From assembly GCF_000181875.2 (NCBI RefSeq), contig NZ_ABJZ02000005.1, forward strand, positions 248,001 through 312,000: a DNA stretch of 64,000 nt. Direction: 5' to 3'. The position numbers and the translations under genes were made by a program. A model generated the notes under the pieces. It saw only the letters and a program-made list of their open reading frames with translations. It did no database searches and was not told where the DNA came from. The first letter of the stretch is position 1. Each line of letters starts with the position of its first letter. This DNA is from [Borrelia] finlandensis. Lineage in GTDB: Bacteria > Spirochaetota > Spirochaetia > Borreliales > Borreliaceae. Positions 44,270-54,116 of the stretch are shown piece by piece.

Positions 44270-45576
44270 GATAATATTTCCTTTATTTCATCTTCTAAAT
44301 TTTCAAAATCAAATGTTTCGTTTATTCCTTGAGAAATAAAATCAATAATCTTAGGATACTTGGAAATTGCAAAATCAACATCCTTATTGGATCCTTTGAG
44401 ATAAATTCCTGTTCTAATAAGATCTTCATAATCTTTATAAATAGACAATAAATTTCTGGCTTTCATTATTAATTTTTGTTTTTCTAGGCTCATTATTCTA
44501 TGAATAGATCTTGAAGTTGAACTTAAAACATTTATTGAAGGATAAATTCCCCTGTCAAACAAATCTCTGTCTAAAATAATATGACCATCCAAAACAGCTT
44601 TAATATTATCGGCTACAGGCTCTGTAAAATCATCCCCCTCAACAAGAACAGTATAAAACCCAGTAACACTTCCCCCATTACCATTAAAGCCCGATCTCTC
44701 AAGCAAAATTGGAATTTCAACAAAAACAGAAGGCGGATAACCTTTAGCTACCGGAGGCTCTCCTAAAGAAAGAGACATCTCTCTTTTAGCATTTGCAAAC
44801 CTGGTAATAGAATCAAAAAGCAAAGCCACATCTTTGCCTTGCTCCCTAAAGTATTCTGCTATCATGGTAGCAACATAAGCTCCCTTATACCTTGAAATGG
44901 GAGATTCATCAGAAGTTGAAACAACTAAAACACTTTTTTTTAAACGCTCTTCACCAAGCTCATGTTCAATAAACTCATTAAGCTCTCGGCCCCTTTCCCC
45001 AATAAAAGCAATAACGTTTACATCTGCATTTGAATTTTTTGCAATCATGCCAAGCAAAGTAGATTTACCAACACCAGAACCAGAAAAAATACCAACTCTT
45101 TGTCCTTTTGCAACTGGCAAAAACCCATCAAGAACTTTAACTCCCGTTAATATTTGATCTTCAAAAATACTTCTATTAATTGGATTAATTTTTTCAAAAA
45201 TTAACTCTTTATAACTATTGTTCAAAAATGACCCTTTATTATCAATGGGTCTGCCAAGAGAATCAATAACTCTTCCCAAAAGCTCATCACTAAGATTTAT
45301 TTCTAGCCCTTTGTTTAAAGAATAAACTTTATTTCCAACTTCAATCCCGCTAAATCCTTCATAGGCCATAAGGCTAACATAAGGACCATTAAATCCTAAA
45401 ACCTCTGCGCACACCTTTTTACCATTTCTTTGATCAATTAAACACAAATCTCCAATAGCACACTGAGGCCCTAAACTCTCAACTAAAAGACCTTTTATTT
45501 TTTGCACCCTGCCAACAAAAGAAACAGTTTCAATATCATCTACTTGTCTTAAATAATTTTCAAAAAAATTGCTCAC
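44266..45576 (-). CDS. fliI: Flagellar export ATPase FliI
   Basis: This F1-beta-like ATPase drives protein export. Walker A GSGVGKST is at residues 166-173, Walker B lies in DVALLFDSITRFANAKREMSLSLGE, and the family's PVAKGYPPSVFVEIPILLERSG follows. The 436 residues are normal. The start is GTG with AAGGA six bases upstream. It lies between fliH, its regulator, and fliJ. Confidence 0.97.
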   Translation of the reverse strand: MSNFFENYLRQVDDIETVSFVGRVQKIKGLLVESLGPQCAIGDLCLIDQRNGKKVCAEVLGFNGPYVSLMAYEGFSGIEVGNKVYSLNKGLEINLSDELLGRVIDSLGRPIDNKGSFLNNSYKELIFEKINPINRSIFEDQILTGVKVLDGFLPVAKGQRVGIFSGSGVGKSTLLGMIAKNSNADVNVIAFIGERGRELNEFIEHELGEERLKKSVLVVSTSDESPISRYKGAYVATMIAEYFREQGKDVALLFDSITRFANAKREMSLSLGEPPVAKGYPPSVFVEIPILLERSGFNGNGGSVTGFYTVLVEGDDFTEPVADNIKAVLDGHIILDRDLFDRGIYPSINVLSSTSRSIHRIMSLEKQKLIMKARNLLSIYKDYEDLIRTGIYLKGSNKDVDFAISKYPKIIDFISQGINETFDFENLEDEIKEILS

Positions 45577-45594
45577 TAAAATTCCTTTAGATAC

Positions 45595-46515
45595 TTAACT
45601 TAATAACGAAAAATTTTTAAACTTTTCCTCTATTTTATCAAGTTGAGAAGAAATGCGCGCATCAATCTCTCCAAAATTAGTTTCAATTATACAACCGCCT
45701 TTGCCTATGTTGGGATCTTCTATGATCTCTAAATTTTCTATAATATCAAATCTAGAAATAAAATCACTCTTTTTATGTCTAACAATATCTAAATCATCAA
45801 GATTTACACGAATGGTAATCTGTGTTTTATCTTTTACCCTTTTCAAAATCTCATTAACATTTTCCAAAACAATATCTTTTTGAGAATCTGTAATCCTCTT
45901 AATAACCTTAATTGCAATTTGCATAACAAGACTTACTATCTGGCCACTCGAAGATTCAAGAATACCTTTCCTTTCAGCAATCAGAGATGCTATTATAGCA
46001 TGTAATTTTCTCATAACTTTGTCAAAATCTTCAAAACCACTTTCATAACCTTTGCTATATCCCTCTTCCCTGCCTTTAGCTGTTGCTATCTCAAGATCTG
46101 TTTTTAATTTTTCTTCATACTCTCTTGCTAATCTTTCAATCTCGGCATTAGATTCAGTCTCAATAGATTCTTTCTTGTAAATAGCTTCCTTTTGTAAAAG
46201 ATCTGCTTCTTGTTTGGCTGCTTCTAATACTTCATTGGCCTTTGCCTTAGCCTCTTCAATAAGCCGCTTAGATTCAATTTGAACTTCCTCTTTGGCAAGT
46301 TCTTGCCTTTTAGCAAGCTCTTCCTCAAGTCGTAATTTTTCATCTTTTAAAAGCTGCAACTCTTCTTTAAGATTGGAGATTTGACTTTCTATGTCGTAAA
46401 CCTTGCCTTCCTTCTCCTTGATTTCCAAAGATTCAAAAACAGGCTTTGCTATCTCAACAAACTCAAACTTTACTAAATTATCAACTTCTGATGATTTATA
46501 TAAAACCTTAGGCAA
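45595..46515 (-). CDS. fliH: FliI regulator FliH
   Basis: This is the export stator that binds FliI. A long coiled coil fills residues 40-165 (rich in Glu, Lys and Ala), including GxxxG-like spacing in GREEGYSKGYESGFEDF, followed by a C-terminal globular domain (VIKRITDSQKDIVLENVNEIL). The length of 306 is normal for spirochaetes. The start is TTG, set by AAGGAG six bases upstream. Confidence 0.93.
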   Translation of the reverse strand: MPKVLYKSSEVDNLVKFEFVEIAKPVFESLEIKEKEGKVYDIESQISNLKEELQLLKDEKLRLEEELAKRQELAKEEVQIESKRLIEEAKAKANEVLEAAKQEADLLQKEAIYKKESIETESNAEIERLAREYEEKLKTDLEIATAKGREEGYSKGYESGFEDFDKVMRKLHAIIASLIAERKGILESSSGQIVSLVMQIAIKVIKRITDSQKDIVLENVNEILKRVKDKTQITIRVNLDDLDIVRHKKSDFISRFDIIENLEIIEDPNIGKGGCIIETNFGEIDARISSQLDKIEEKFKNFSLLS

Positions 46516-46529
46516 ACAAAACTCCTTTA

Positions 46530-47564
46530 TCAGACAAGCACATCTTCTTCACCACCCCTTGAAATAACTATTTCTCCCTGTTCTTCTAATTTTCTAATAA
46601 GAGAAACAATTTTTTGCTGAGATTCCTCAACATCTTTTCGCCTAGTAGGTCCCAAAAATTCCATGTCTTCCTTAAGCATTGAAGCCGCTCTTTTTGACAT
46701 GTTTTTGAAAATTTTTTCTTGGACAGGAATATCTACAGATTTTAAAGCTTTTGCTAACTCTTGACCATCTATTTCTCTTAAAACTCTTTGTATAGATCTG
46801 TCATCAAGCAAAACTATATCCTCAAACACAAACATTTTCTTCTTAATCTCTTCTGCAAGCTCTGGATCTTCTTCTTCAAGAGATTCAATAATAAACTTCT
46901 CCGTTTTTCTATCAGCCATATTAATTATCTCAACAACATTGTCAACTCCCCCTGCTGATGTATAATCTTCTGAAGAAAGAGAAGCTAGTTTTTTTTCAAG
47001 AACTCTCTCAACCTCTCTTACAACCTCAGGAGAAGTTCTATCCATTAATGCAATTCTTCTTGCAACATTGGTTTGTACCTCTGTGGGCAAACTAGAGAGA
47101 ATAAAAGAAGCCTTTTGAGGATCAAGATATGAAAGAATTAAAGCAATTGTTTGGGGATGTTCTTGCTGAATAAAGTTTAAAATATTCGCAGGATCTGCTC
47201 TTCTTACAAATTCAAAGGGTCTAGACTGTAAAGCAGAACCCAAATTATTAATAATATCAACTGCTTTTTGAGTCCCAAGAGATTTTTCAAGAAGCTCTCT
47301 TGCATAATCAATTCCACCTTTTTGAATAAATTCTTGAGCCATCATTAATTCTTTAAACTCTAAAAGAACATTATCTTTAAGCTCAGAAGTAATTGTCTCA
47401 AGCTTTGCTATCTCAAATGTCAAAGACTCTATCTCTTCTTGAGAAAGATACTTAAACACTTTAGAAGAGATTTCAGAACCTATTGAAACCAACAAAATAG
47501 CAGCCTTTTGCTTGCCTGTTAAAGCAGAAACATCCAGAATCTCCTTTTCTTTTTTTTCTTCCAT
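46530..47564 (-). CDS. fliG: Flagellar rotor-switch protein FliG
   Basis: This rotor protein couples stator force to the MS-ring. All three FliG domains are visible: GKQKAAILLVSIG at the N-terminus, the EHPQTIALILSYLDPQKA motif in the middle, and the torque helix region DRSIQRVLREIDGQELAKAL at the C-terminus. The 344 residues are standard. Borrelia has two fliG genes; this one, inside the main operon, corresponds to fliG2 (BB0290), the one known to be needed for motility. Confidence 0.96.
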   Translation of the reverse strand: MEEKKEKEILDVSALTGKQKAAILLVSIGSEISSKVFKYLSQEEIESLTFEIAKLETITSELKDNVLLEFKELMMAQEFIQKGGIDYARELLEKSLGTQKAVDIINNLGSALQSRPFEFVRRADPANILNFIQQEHPQTIALILSYLDPQKASFILSSLPTEVQTNVARRIALMDRTSPEVVREVERVLEKKLASLSSEDYTSAGGVDNVVEIINMADRKTEKFIIESLEEEDPELAEEIKKKMFVFEDIVLLDDRSIQRVLREIDGQELAKALKSVDIPVQEKIFKNMSKRAASMLKEDMEFLGPTRRKDVEESQQKIVSLIRKLEEQGEIVISRGGEEDVLV

Positions 47565-47579
47565 ATCAATTACTACCTT

Positions 47580-49289
47580 TTACGCGTTTTTCAAAAGCCA
47601 TGTTCTTATAAGCTTAGCAACATCTTCTGGCTTTTCTCTGGCTAAAAGCTCAGCATTGCTTTGAAGCTCATCGCCTTCTCTAATCCCACCAACAACATCG
47701 TCAACGCCAATATCGTCACCACCATCCATTAAGGCTTGTTGACGTCTCAAGTGTGCTTGCTTTGCTAATTCCTCTTCTCTAAGACGTCTTCGTCTCTCAA
47801 GTTCTCTAGAAATAGCAAAAAATATCGTAAATACTAAAATTAATAATGAAAATACTATACTTGCAATAAATAAGAAATATTTAAACCTTTCACTTGCAAA
47901 ATAATTTTCATCTATTTCTCTAAATTCATTCATACGATCAAAAGATATATTTCTAACCGTTATTGAATCGCCTCTTTCTGGCTTATATTCAAAAGAACTT
48001 TGCAAAACATCTTCAATATTTTTTATTTCTTCTAATGCCATAGGCTTATATTCTCTTTTTCTCATTCCATTTTCTATTACGAAATCTCCCTTCTCATCGT
48101 ACACAAAATTCCAAATACCATCTACGAAAATACCAAGAGAAACACCTACAATCCTAGCGGGCTCTTTTTCGCTTGTAGATTTTTTTTCATTCAAAGCAAC
48201 ATTTTTGATCTCTTGAGACTCATTATATTTACCAGTAATATCACTTAAATCCTGATATTCAGGAGGAGTATTGCCTTCCTGCCCAGGAGGTCCCCAGGGG
48301 CTATATCCCTGACCCTGATATTCTTTTTTTTGAGTCTGAGAAGATATAATAGTTGAATCGCTTACTTTCCTAGTGTTATAAGAAGCTTTTGGATCTTGAG
48401 ATTGAAGCTCAATAGGGGCATACTCTTTAGACTCTGTAGTTTCTTTTGAAGTATCAAGCTTTACATTTACTCTTGCTATCATAAATCTATCAACAGACAA
48501 AACCTTACTTAATGCAGAATCGATTTCACCCCTAAGCATAGCTTCATACTTAAGCTTTAACTTACGCTCTTTTTCTGCTAAGTCTATTCTATCTATCCCA
48601 TCTAAATTAGAAAAATCATTTAAAATAGTTCCCCTATTATCAACAATAGCAATATTGTCAGATTCAAGACCTTCAATGGCATACTGAATAAGTTTAACAA
48701 GTCCTTCAACTTTTTTTCTATTGGTAATAATATCAGAACCGGGCCTTGGGGTAATTCTAACAGATGCCTTAACAGGCTCTTGAGACTCTTTAAAAAGAGC
48801 TTTCTCGGGCATAACAAGATTCACACTAACAGCATCAACATCATCTAAAGCTACAATATGCTGTTCAACCGCTCTTGTAATAGATCTTCTAAGATTAATG
48901 CTTCTTTCAAAATCAGTAATAGTCCACCTATCAATATCAAACAAAGCCCATGGATCCATATGAACGGGCACAAGCTCTTCTCTAACAAGAATTGCTCTCA
49001 TTTTTTTTGCAAGCTTTTCATCATCTAAATAAATTCTTCCATCAGAACTCAAAAAATACTTAACATTTTCTCTATCAAGTCTTTGCGATATCCTATCTAA
49101 GAGATATTGATCTTTAATTTCAACCCCAAAAAGAGCAATGCTTTGACTTTTAGTAGAAAACCCTATTAAAAAAACAAGCGCAAGAATCACAAAAAAAATA
49201 ATCAATCCTAAGGCTATTTTCTGAACCGTACTAGCTTTTTTGAAGATTCCTTTTGCTGAAACAAAAAAATTAGTAAAAAATTTGCTCAA
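47580..49289 (-). CDS. fliF: MS-ring protein FliF
   Basis: This membrane ring is the base of the flagellum. There are two membrane segments, near residues 24-46 and 455-475, flanking ring-building domains. The YscJ/FliF motif region contains RITRAVEQHIVALDDVDAVSVNLVMPE and ASVRITPRPG. The C-terminal 70 residues would bind FliG. The length of 569 is normal. The start is TTG with AAGGAG about ten bases upstream; no ATG fits better. Confidence 0.96.
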   Translation of the reverse strand: MSKFFTNFFVSAKGIFKKASTVQKIALGLIIFFVILALVFLIGFSTKSQSIALFGVEIKDQYLLDRISQRLDRENVKYFLSSDGRIYLDDEKLAKKMRAILVREELVPVHMDPWALFDIDRWTITDFERSINLRRSITRAVEQHIVALDDVDAVSVNLVMPEKALFKESQEPVKASVRITPRPGSDIITNRKKVEGLVKLIQYAIEGLESDNIAIVDNRGTILNDFSNLDGIDRIDLAEKERKLKLKYEAMLRGEIDSALSKVLSVDRFMIARVNVKLDTSKETTESKEYAPIELQSQDPKASYNTRKVSDSTIISSQTQKKEYQGQGYSPWGPPGQEGNTPPEYQDLSDITGKYNESQEIKNVALNEKKSTSEKEPARIVGVSLGIFVDGIWNFVYDEKGDFVIENGMRKREYKPMALEEIKNIEDVLQSSFEYKPERGDSITVRNISFDRMNEFREIDENYFASERFKYFLFIASIVFSLLILVFTIFFAISRELERRRRLREEELAKQAHLRRQQALMDGGDDIGVDDVVGGIREGDELQSNAELLAREKPEDVAKLIRTWLLKNA

Positions 49290-49303
49290 AATCTTATGGC
49301 TCC

Positions 49304-49639
49304 TTAACGAATATTGATTATATCTTGATAAGCCTTCACACCTCTCTCAACAACGGCCTTTAAAATGCTTAAATTCATATTCGCCTTAGACATCGCTATT
49401 ACAACATCATGAACATCAATGCTACTAGGCTTAAGAATAGCTTGTTCTGTAACCTTAGAAACATTTAATTGGCTTTTGTTGACATCAGTAATCGAATTTA
49501 TTAAAACATCCTTAAAAGTTTTAATATCATTGTCTTTGGCATTACTTTTAGAACTAAAAAGATTCACATCAAAATGCAAAGGATTTTTTTTAACCAAATT
49601 AATATTATTTTCTGTAAAAAAAGCATCTGTTCTCACCAA
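49304..49639 (-). CDS. fliE: Rod/MS-ring junction protein FliE
   Basis: This small protein of 111 residues joins the MS-ring to the rod. The conserved C-terminal half (DVHDVVIAMSKANMNLSILKAVVERGVKAYQDI) is diagnostic. The start is TTG six bases after GGAG; a GTG directly follows as second codon and is an alternative. It lies between flgC and fliF as usual. Confidence 0.95.
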   Translation of the reverse strand: MVRTDAFFTENNINLVKKNPLHFDVNLFSSKSNAKDNDIKTFKDVLINSITDVNKSQLNVSKVTEQAILKPSSIDVHDVVIAMSKANMNLSILKAVVERGVKAYQDIINIR

Positions 49640-49650
49640 TGATCTCTCCT

Positions 49651-50109
49651 TTAGCCTTGAAGTATAGCTAACGCACTTCTAAACATAGACTTACTACTAT
49701 TGATGACAGTAGAATTTGCCTCATAAGCACGAGAAGCTGAAATCATATCTACCATTTCTTCAACTAAATTAACATTGGGAAGCTCCACATAACCTTTTTT
49801 ATCTCCAGAACTTATTGAATCAGGATGAGTTGGATCATATTTTAACTTTAATGGAGATTTATCTTTTTCAATGCTAGCAACCCTAACTCCTTGACCAATG
49901 CCATTATCAAGATAATCCGGAATAAAAGGCCCTTTCCAATAAGGATTATTAACCCTTGGTGCAAAAATAATCCTTTGCCTTCTATAAGGTCCACCATCAG
50001 GAGTTCTAGAAGTGGAAACATTTGCAATGTTATTAGAAATAACATCAATCCTTAACCTTTGTGCTGCTAATCCCGTTGAAGCTACATTAATGCTTGAAAA
50101 CAATCCCAT
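49651..50109 (-). CDS. flgC: Proximal rod protein FlgC
   Basis: This is a rod subunit. The N-terminal motif (FSSINVASTGLAAQRLRIDVISNNIANVST) and C-terminal motif (NLVEEMVDMISASRAYEANSTVI) form the paired rod helices. The length of 152 is normal. AAGGA lies seven bases before the ATG. It is the second gene of the operon. Confidence 0.97.
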   Translation of the reverse strand: MGLFSSINVASTGLAAQRLRIDVISNNIANVSTSRTPDGGPYRRQRIIFAPRVNNPYWKGPFIPDYLDNGIGQGVRVASIEKDKSPLKLKYDPTHPDSISSGDKKGYVELPNVNLVEEMVDMISASRAYEANSTVINSSKSMFRSALAILQG

Positions 50110-50132
50110 TTTACATTCCTTAAGATATTAAT

Positions 50133-50540
50133 TTATTTTAATACAATATTTATACTTTTAAAATAATGCGCCTGAACATTAGTCATAAGATGATACATCA
50201 TTTGGTTTTGCACAAGTGCCTTAACCTCAGAATCAATATCAACATTATTGCCATTATTATTCATAGTTGAAAAATGGTCAAGAACTCTGTGAGGCTTGAC
50301 ATCTGAATACTTTAGATTTTTAAACCCAGACAGGTGCTTATCACTAGATTTAATTAAGTTTAAATTATTTTTATCTTCATTTAAAAAAGCCTTTTCAAGC
50401 TCTGATTCAAAAGAAATTTTGCTTCTTTTAAAATTTGGAGTATCTACATTTGCTATATTGTCAGAAATAACGCTTTGCCTTAAACTCAAAACATCTAAAT
50501 ACCTATGTGAAAAATCTACAGATCTTTCAAAATCATTCAA
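50133..50540 (-). CDS. flgB: Proximal rod protein FlgB
   Basis: This is the first gene of the flagellar operon and a rod subunit. It has the conserved RQSVISDNIANVDTPNFKR core and a VKALVQNQMMYHLMTNV C-terminal helix. The 135 residues are typical. The start is TTG with GGGAGG seven bases upstream; no ATG is available. The leader of about 30 bases begins in the hslU stop region, where the operon promoter lies. Confidence 0.97.
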   Translation of the reverse strand: MNDFERSVDFSHRYLDVLSLRQSVISDNIANVDTPNFKRSKISFESELEKAFLNEDKNNLNLIKSSDKHLSGFKNLKYSDVKPHRVLDHFSTMNNNGNNVDIDSEVKALVQNQMMYHLMTNVQAHYFKSINIVLK

Positions 50541-50573
50541 ATTGAAACCTCCCTCATTTAAAATTGCTTTTAA

Positions 50574-51920
50574 CTAAATTATATAATAATTCAAATCTTT
50601 TTGTTCGTTAATTTGTATTTTTTTATTAACATAGTCCAAGTTTATTTCAAATTTTTTCAACTTACTGCCGGGCACTTCAAAAAAAAGATCTGCAAGCACT
50701 ATTTCCATAACACCATGAAGTCTTCTGGCACCAAGATTTTCACTCTCAAGATTCATATTAAAAGTAAGCTCTGCAATTCTATCTATAGCCTCCTCACTAA
50801 ACTTTAAATCTAAATCATAAACCTTAAACATCGCAACATATTGTTTTATTAAAGAATTTTTTGTTTGTTTTAAAATTTTTTTCAAATCGTCTATGCTTAA
50901 ACTCTTAAGTTCAACCTTAATAGGAAATCTTCCTTGAAGCTCGGGTATTAAATCAGAGGGTTTGGCTAAATTAAATGCTCCTGCTGCAATAAATAAAATA
51001 TGAGAAGTATCAACTATTCCATATTTTGTATTAACTTTAGAACCTTCAATAATTGGCAAAATATCTCTTTGAACACCTTCTCTGGACACATCATTGCCAC
51101 TCCTATTCTTAGCAGCTATTTTATCGATCTCATCAATAAAAATAATTCCCATATTTTCAACTTTAGATTTTGCAATATCTGAAATGTTTTCGTGATCGAC
51201 CAATTTCTCAAGCTCTTCTGCCAATATTATTTCCTTTGCTTTTTTAATCTTCAATTCTCTTTTCTTTTTTCTATCAAATATATTGCCCAGCAAACCGCCA
51301 ATTCCCATATCAATCTCTTCAAAATTACCACCCGTAAATATTTCTATTGTAGAAAATGGCATTTTACTAGAAATTTGTATTTCAATAGTAGTATCATCAA
51401 GCTCACCTGCTCTAAGCTTTTTTCTAAGCTTCTCTTTTACCTTTTCTTCCGCCTTTATTTCATTTGGATCCATATTCTCAGAATTACTAGATCCCTTAAA
51501 AAGACTATCAACTATTCTCTCCTCTGTTCTTACTAAAGCATCATCTCTTACAGTACTATACATCTCTTCTTTTACCATATTAACTGCAATGCCCATTAAA
51601 TCTCTAACCATAGATTCAACATCACGACCAACATAACCAACCTCAGTATATTTTGTAGCCTCAACTTTAATAAAAGGAGCTTTAATTAATTTAGAAAGTC
51701 TTCTTGCAATCTCAGTCTTCCCAATGCCAGTTGATCCAATCATAATAATGTTTTTAGGCATTACCTCATCTTTTATTTCTTTTGGAAGCCTAGACCTTAT
51801 ATATCTATTAACAAGGGCAATTGATACTAATTTTTTAGCCTCGTCTTGACCTATTACATATTTATCAAGTTCTGCAACTACATCTTTGGGAACTATATAG
51901 TGCTCTTCTAATTTATTCAT
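50574..51920 (-). CDS. hslU: HslUV protease ATPase subunit HslU
   Basis: This AAA+ unfoldase feeds HslV. Walker A GSTGIGKT is at residues 62-69, Walker B lies in MGIIFIDEIDKIAA, and the sensor-2 region has SENLGARRLHGVME. The I-domain is included (about residues 110-230). I chose ATG (MNKLEEH, 448 residues), seven bases after GGAG; an upstream TTG would add seven residues without an SD. The ATG overlaps the hslV stop in ATGAATAA. The last codons contain the flgB -10 box. Confidence 0.95.
   Translation of the reverse strand: MNKLEEHYIVPKDVVAELDKYVIGQDEAKKLVSIALVNRYIRSRLPKEIKDEVMPKNIIMIGSTGIGKTEIARRLSKLIKAPFIKVEATKYTEVGYVGRDVESMVRDLMGIAVNMVKEEMYSTVRDDALVRTEERIVDSLFKGSSNSENMDPNEIKAEEKVKEKLRKKLRAGELDDTTIEIQISSKMPFSTIEIFTGGNFEEIDMGIGGLLGNIFDRKKKRELKIKKAKEIILAEELEKLVDHENISDIAKSKVENMGIIFIDEIDKIAAKNRSGNDVSREGVQRDILPIIEGSKVNTKYGIVDTSHILFIAAGAFNLAKPSDLIPELQGRFPIKVELKSLSIDDLKKILKQTKNSLIKQYVAMFKVYDLDLKFSEEAIDRIAELTFNMNLESENLGARRLHGVMEIVLADLFFEVPGSKLKKFEINLDYVNKKIQINEQKDLNYYII
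50578..50583 (-). promoter_or_regulatory. flgB operon promoter, -10 box
   Basis: TATAAT on the minus strand lies across the last codons and stop of hslU, about 38 bases before the flgB TTG. The -35 at 17-18 bases is poor (near GAACAA). Established work mapped a sigma-70-type promoter here for the long flgB operon, and the region is widely used as a constitutive Borrelia promoter. No sigma-28 type motif is seen. Confidence 0.75.
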
Positions 51921-52461
51921 TTTCAATCTCCTCAAGCACAATATTAGAATTAGTATATATACACACTCTTGCTGCTATTTTTAAAGATCTAAGCGCAACC
52001 TCAAAAGCACTTAATTTTTTGTTCTCCATGTAAGCAAGAGCTGCTGAATATGCATAATTGCCACCACTGCCAATTGAAATAACATCCTCTTCAGGCTCAA
52101 CAACATCACCAGTACCAGAAATCAAAAGAATATTGTTAGAATCAGCAACAAGCATCATAGCCTCAAGCTTATGAAGTATTTTGTCAGAACGCCAATCTTT
52201 TGCAAGGTCAACAGCCGCCCTTTTAATGTCAATCAAACCATCGCCTTTTGCTTTGATTTTTTCTTCAAATTTTTCAAAAAGAGTAATTGCATCAGATGTT
52301 GAACCTGCAAATCCTGCCAAAATTTTCCCATTAAGCAATTTTCGTATTTTAATAGCATTACTCTTTAAAACAGTATGTCCAAAAGTTACTTGTCCATCTG
52401 CTGCCACCACAGTCTTACCATTTTTTTTTATTGCAATAACTGTGGTTCCTTTAAAGCTCAT
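51913..52461 (-). CDS. hslV: HslUV protease peptidase subunit HslV
   Basis: This is the threonine peptidase of the HslUV machine. The sequence MSFKGTTVIAIKKNGKTVVAADGQVTFG shows the catalytic threonine near residue 6, so a short propeptide would be removed. GFAGSTSDAITLFEKFE and IGSGGNYAYSAALAYM are conserved blocks. The length of 182 is normal. GGGGG lies four bases before the ATG. It is cotranscribed with hslU. Confidence 0.96.
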   Translation of the reverse strand: MSFKGTTVIAIKKNGKTVVAADGQVTFGHTVLKSNAIKIRKLLNGKILAGFAGSTSDAITLFEKFEEKIKAKGDGLIDIKRAAVDLAKDWRSDKILHKLEAMMLVADSNNILLISGTGDVVEPEEDVISIGSGGNYAYSAALAYMENKKLSAFEVALRSLKIAARVCIYTNSNIVLEEIENE

Positions 52462-52469
52462 ATTACCCC

Positions 52470-53417
52470 CTATTTATATACCTCTTTTAAAAGTTCCCCA
52501 ATAAGAACATCAGATACATTTTTACAATCACAACACTCTTTAGAATCATCTTCAATATTATTGGAATCTACATATTTAATATTTAATAAAGCATAAAGAT
52601 CCTTAACGGTTTTTATTTCTTGCGCACCAAAATCATGCAATTTTACAGCTCCATCACCACAAAAATCTAAATCATAAACATAAACATCAAGTCCTAAGTC
52701 AAGACCAAGCTCAGCTGTAATTAAAGCTCCTGATTTCAAGGGCGCATATGTTATAAAAATAGCATCAGACAAGCCTGAGACCAATCTATTTCTTTTGGCA
52801 AAAAAATAATTTTGAATTTTATCAAATGGCAAAGTCTCAGTAATTATTCCTCCACCTTGTTCTAAAAGCTTGAAAACATATTTTCGATTTTGCTTAGGAT
52901 AAATATTATCAATATCTGTTGGAATAACAGCAAATGTTCTCTTATTCTCATTTATTGCCGCTATATGAGCCTCAATATCTGCCCCAATTGCAAATCCAGA
53001 AATAATCTCTACACCATTTTTTGCAAGATGTGAAGAAAATTCCCTTGTTCTCTCAGCAAGAGTTTTACTAATTTTTCTAGAACCAACAACAGCCCAAGAC
53101 AATAAAGAACAATCTGGTAAATTGCCCTTGTAGTAAATAGCAAAAGGAGGGTCATAAATTCTTTTAAGCTTATTAGGATAAAACTTAGACCCCAGAATAG
53201 CAACTTTGGCCTTGGTCCTTTGAATAACTTTTTCTTGCAATTCTACTAATTTTAGATCGGGCAACCTAAACAATCTTCTAAATGACTTTAGAAAATAAGA
53301 CTCAATGTCCTTCTGGGTCAATTTAATAACATTATTAAAATCAAAATTATTAAAAAGTTTTAATTTTTCTTTGCCTTTTAAAAATTTCAAATTATCAATA
53401 TAAAGCAATTTCATCAT
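52470..53417 (-). CDS. dprA: DprA/Smf family protein
   Basis: This Rossmann-fold protein is named for loading RecA on incoming single-stranded DNA during transformation. The family pattern is clear: WAVVGSRKISKTLAERT, then SGFAIGADIEAHIAAI, then NRLVSGLSDAIFITYAPLKSGALITAELGLDLG. The 315 residues cover the core domain with a short C-terminal part. Borrelia is not known to be naturally competent in the classical sense, so another recombination role is possible. Two adjacent ATGs have no strong SD. Confidence 0.92.
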   Translation of the reverse strand: MMKLLYIDNLKFLKGKEKLKLFNNFDFNNVIKLTQKDIESYFLKSFRRLFRLPDLKLVELQEKVIQRTKAKVAILGSKFYPNKLKRIYDPPFAIYYKGNLPDCSLLSWAVVGSRKISKTLAERTREFSSHLAKNGVEIISGFAIGADIEAHIAAINENKRTFAVIPTDIDNIYPKQNRKYVFKLLEQGGGIITETLPFDKIQNYFFAKRNRLVSGLSDAIFITYAPLKSGALITAELGLDLGLDVYVYDLDFCGDGAVKLHDFGAQEIKTVKDLYALLNIKYVDSNNIEDDSKECCDCKNVSDVLIGELLKEVYK

Positions 53418-53423
53418 AAATAA

Positions 53424-54116
53424 TTACTTCAAATTACTCATGATCCTAGAAACACCTTCTTTTTGCTCTTCAGTTGAAGCCTTTTTACTAGCTTTATCAT
53501 AAAACAATATAGCATTACCAAGATCGCCCAGCGAATAATAATTTGCACCTCTTAACATTAAAAACTCAAAATAGTCCTCACCCATATCGCCAAGTTTATT
53601 TAAATAATTTTTAGCTTCAAGTTGTTTATCAAGATCATATACGTACATATTAGAAATGGCAAAAAGAGAATCTTTAAAATCATCTCTAATTGAAAGTGAT
53701 TTTAAAAAAGAATTTTCAGCAAGAATTATGTATTTTTCAACTTCATCTTTTACTCTTAAATTTTTAGCTAAATTATAAGAAGCAACACCTATATAAAAAT
53801 GAGATAAATAATTATTGGGATTGATTTCTAAATTTTTAGCAAAATATTCAATAGCAGGTCCGTACTGACCAAGCTTAAAAAATTCAAGACCAATTAAATT
53901 AAAAAATCTGGCTTTCTTATCAATGGAATTAACTATCTTTAAAATATTTTTATCTTCTTTTTCAATAAATTCTTTATAAACTTCAATCTTAGATTCAGAT
54001 CCACCACCTGAAATTTCCAAATCTCTTAATCTAAGCCCAAGATTTGATTTTTCTTTAGATTCATTACCACAAGATAAAAATAAATTAACAAGAATTATTA
54101 ACCACAAAATTTTCAC
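53424..54116 (-). CDS. TPR lipoprotein
   Basis: A lipoprotein signal with lipobox LFLSC (MKILWLIILVNLFLSCGNES) is followed by tetratricopeptide-like repeats, for example GPAIEYFAKNLEINPNNYLSHFYIGVASYN and GNAILFYDKASKKA. The mature protein would sit in the periplasm or outer membrane. The start is GTG, immediately after the ftsZ stop (TAGGTG), so it is probably coupled to ftsZ. A division-related role is suggested only by location. It corresponds to BB0298 by order. Confidence 0.82.
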   Translation of the reverse strand: MKILWLIILVNLFLSCGNESKEKSNLGLRLRDLEISGGGSESKIEVYKEFIEKEDKNILKIVNSIDKKARFFNLIGLEFFKLGQYGPAIEYFAKNLEINPNNYLSHFYIGVASYNLAKNLRVKDEVEKYIILAENSFLKSLSIRDDFKDSLFAISNMYVYDLDKQLEAKNYLNKLGDMGEDYFEFLMLRGANYYSLGDLGNAILFYDKASKKASTEEQKEGVSRIMSNLK

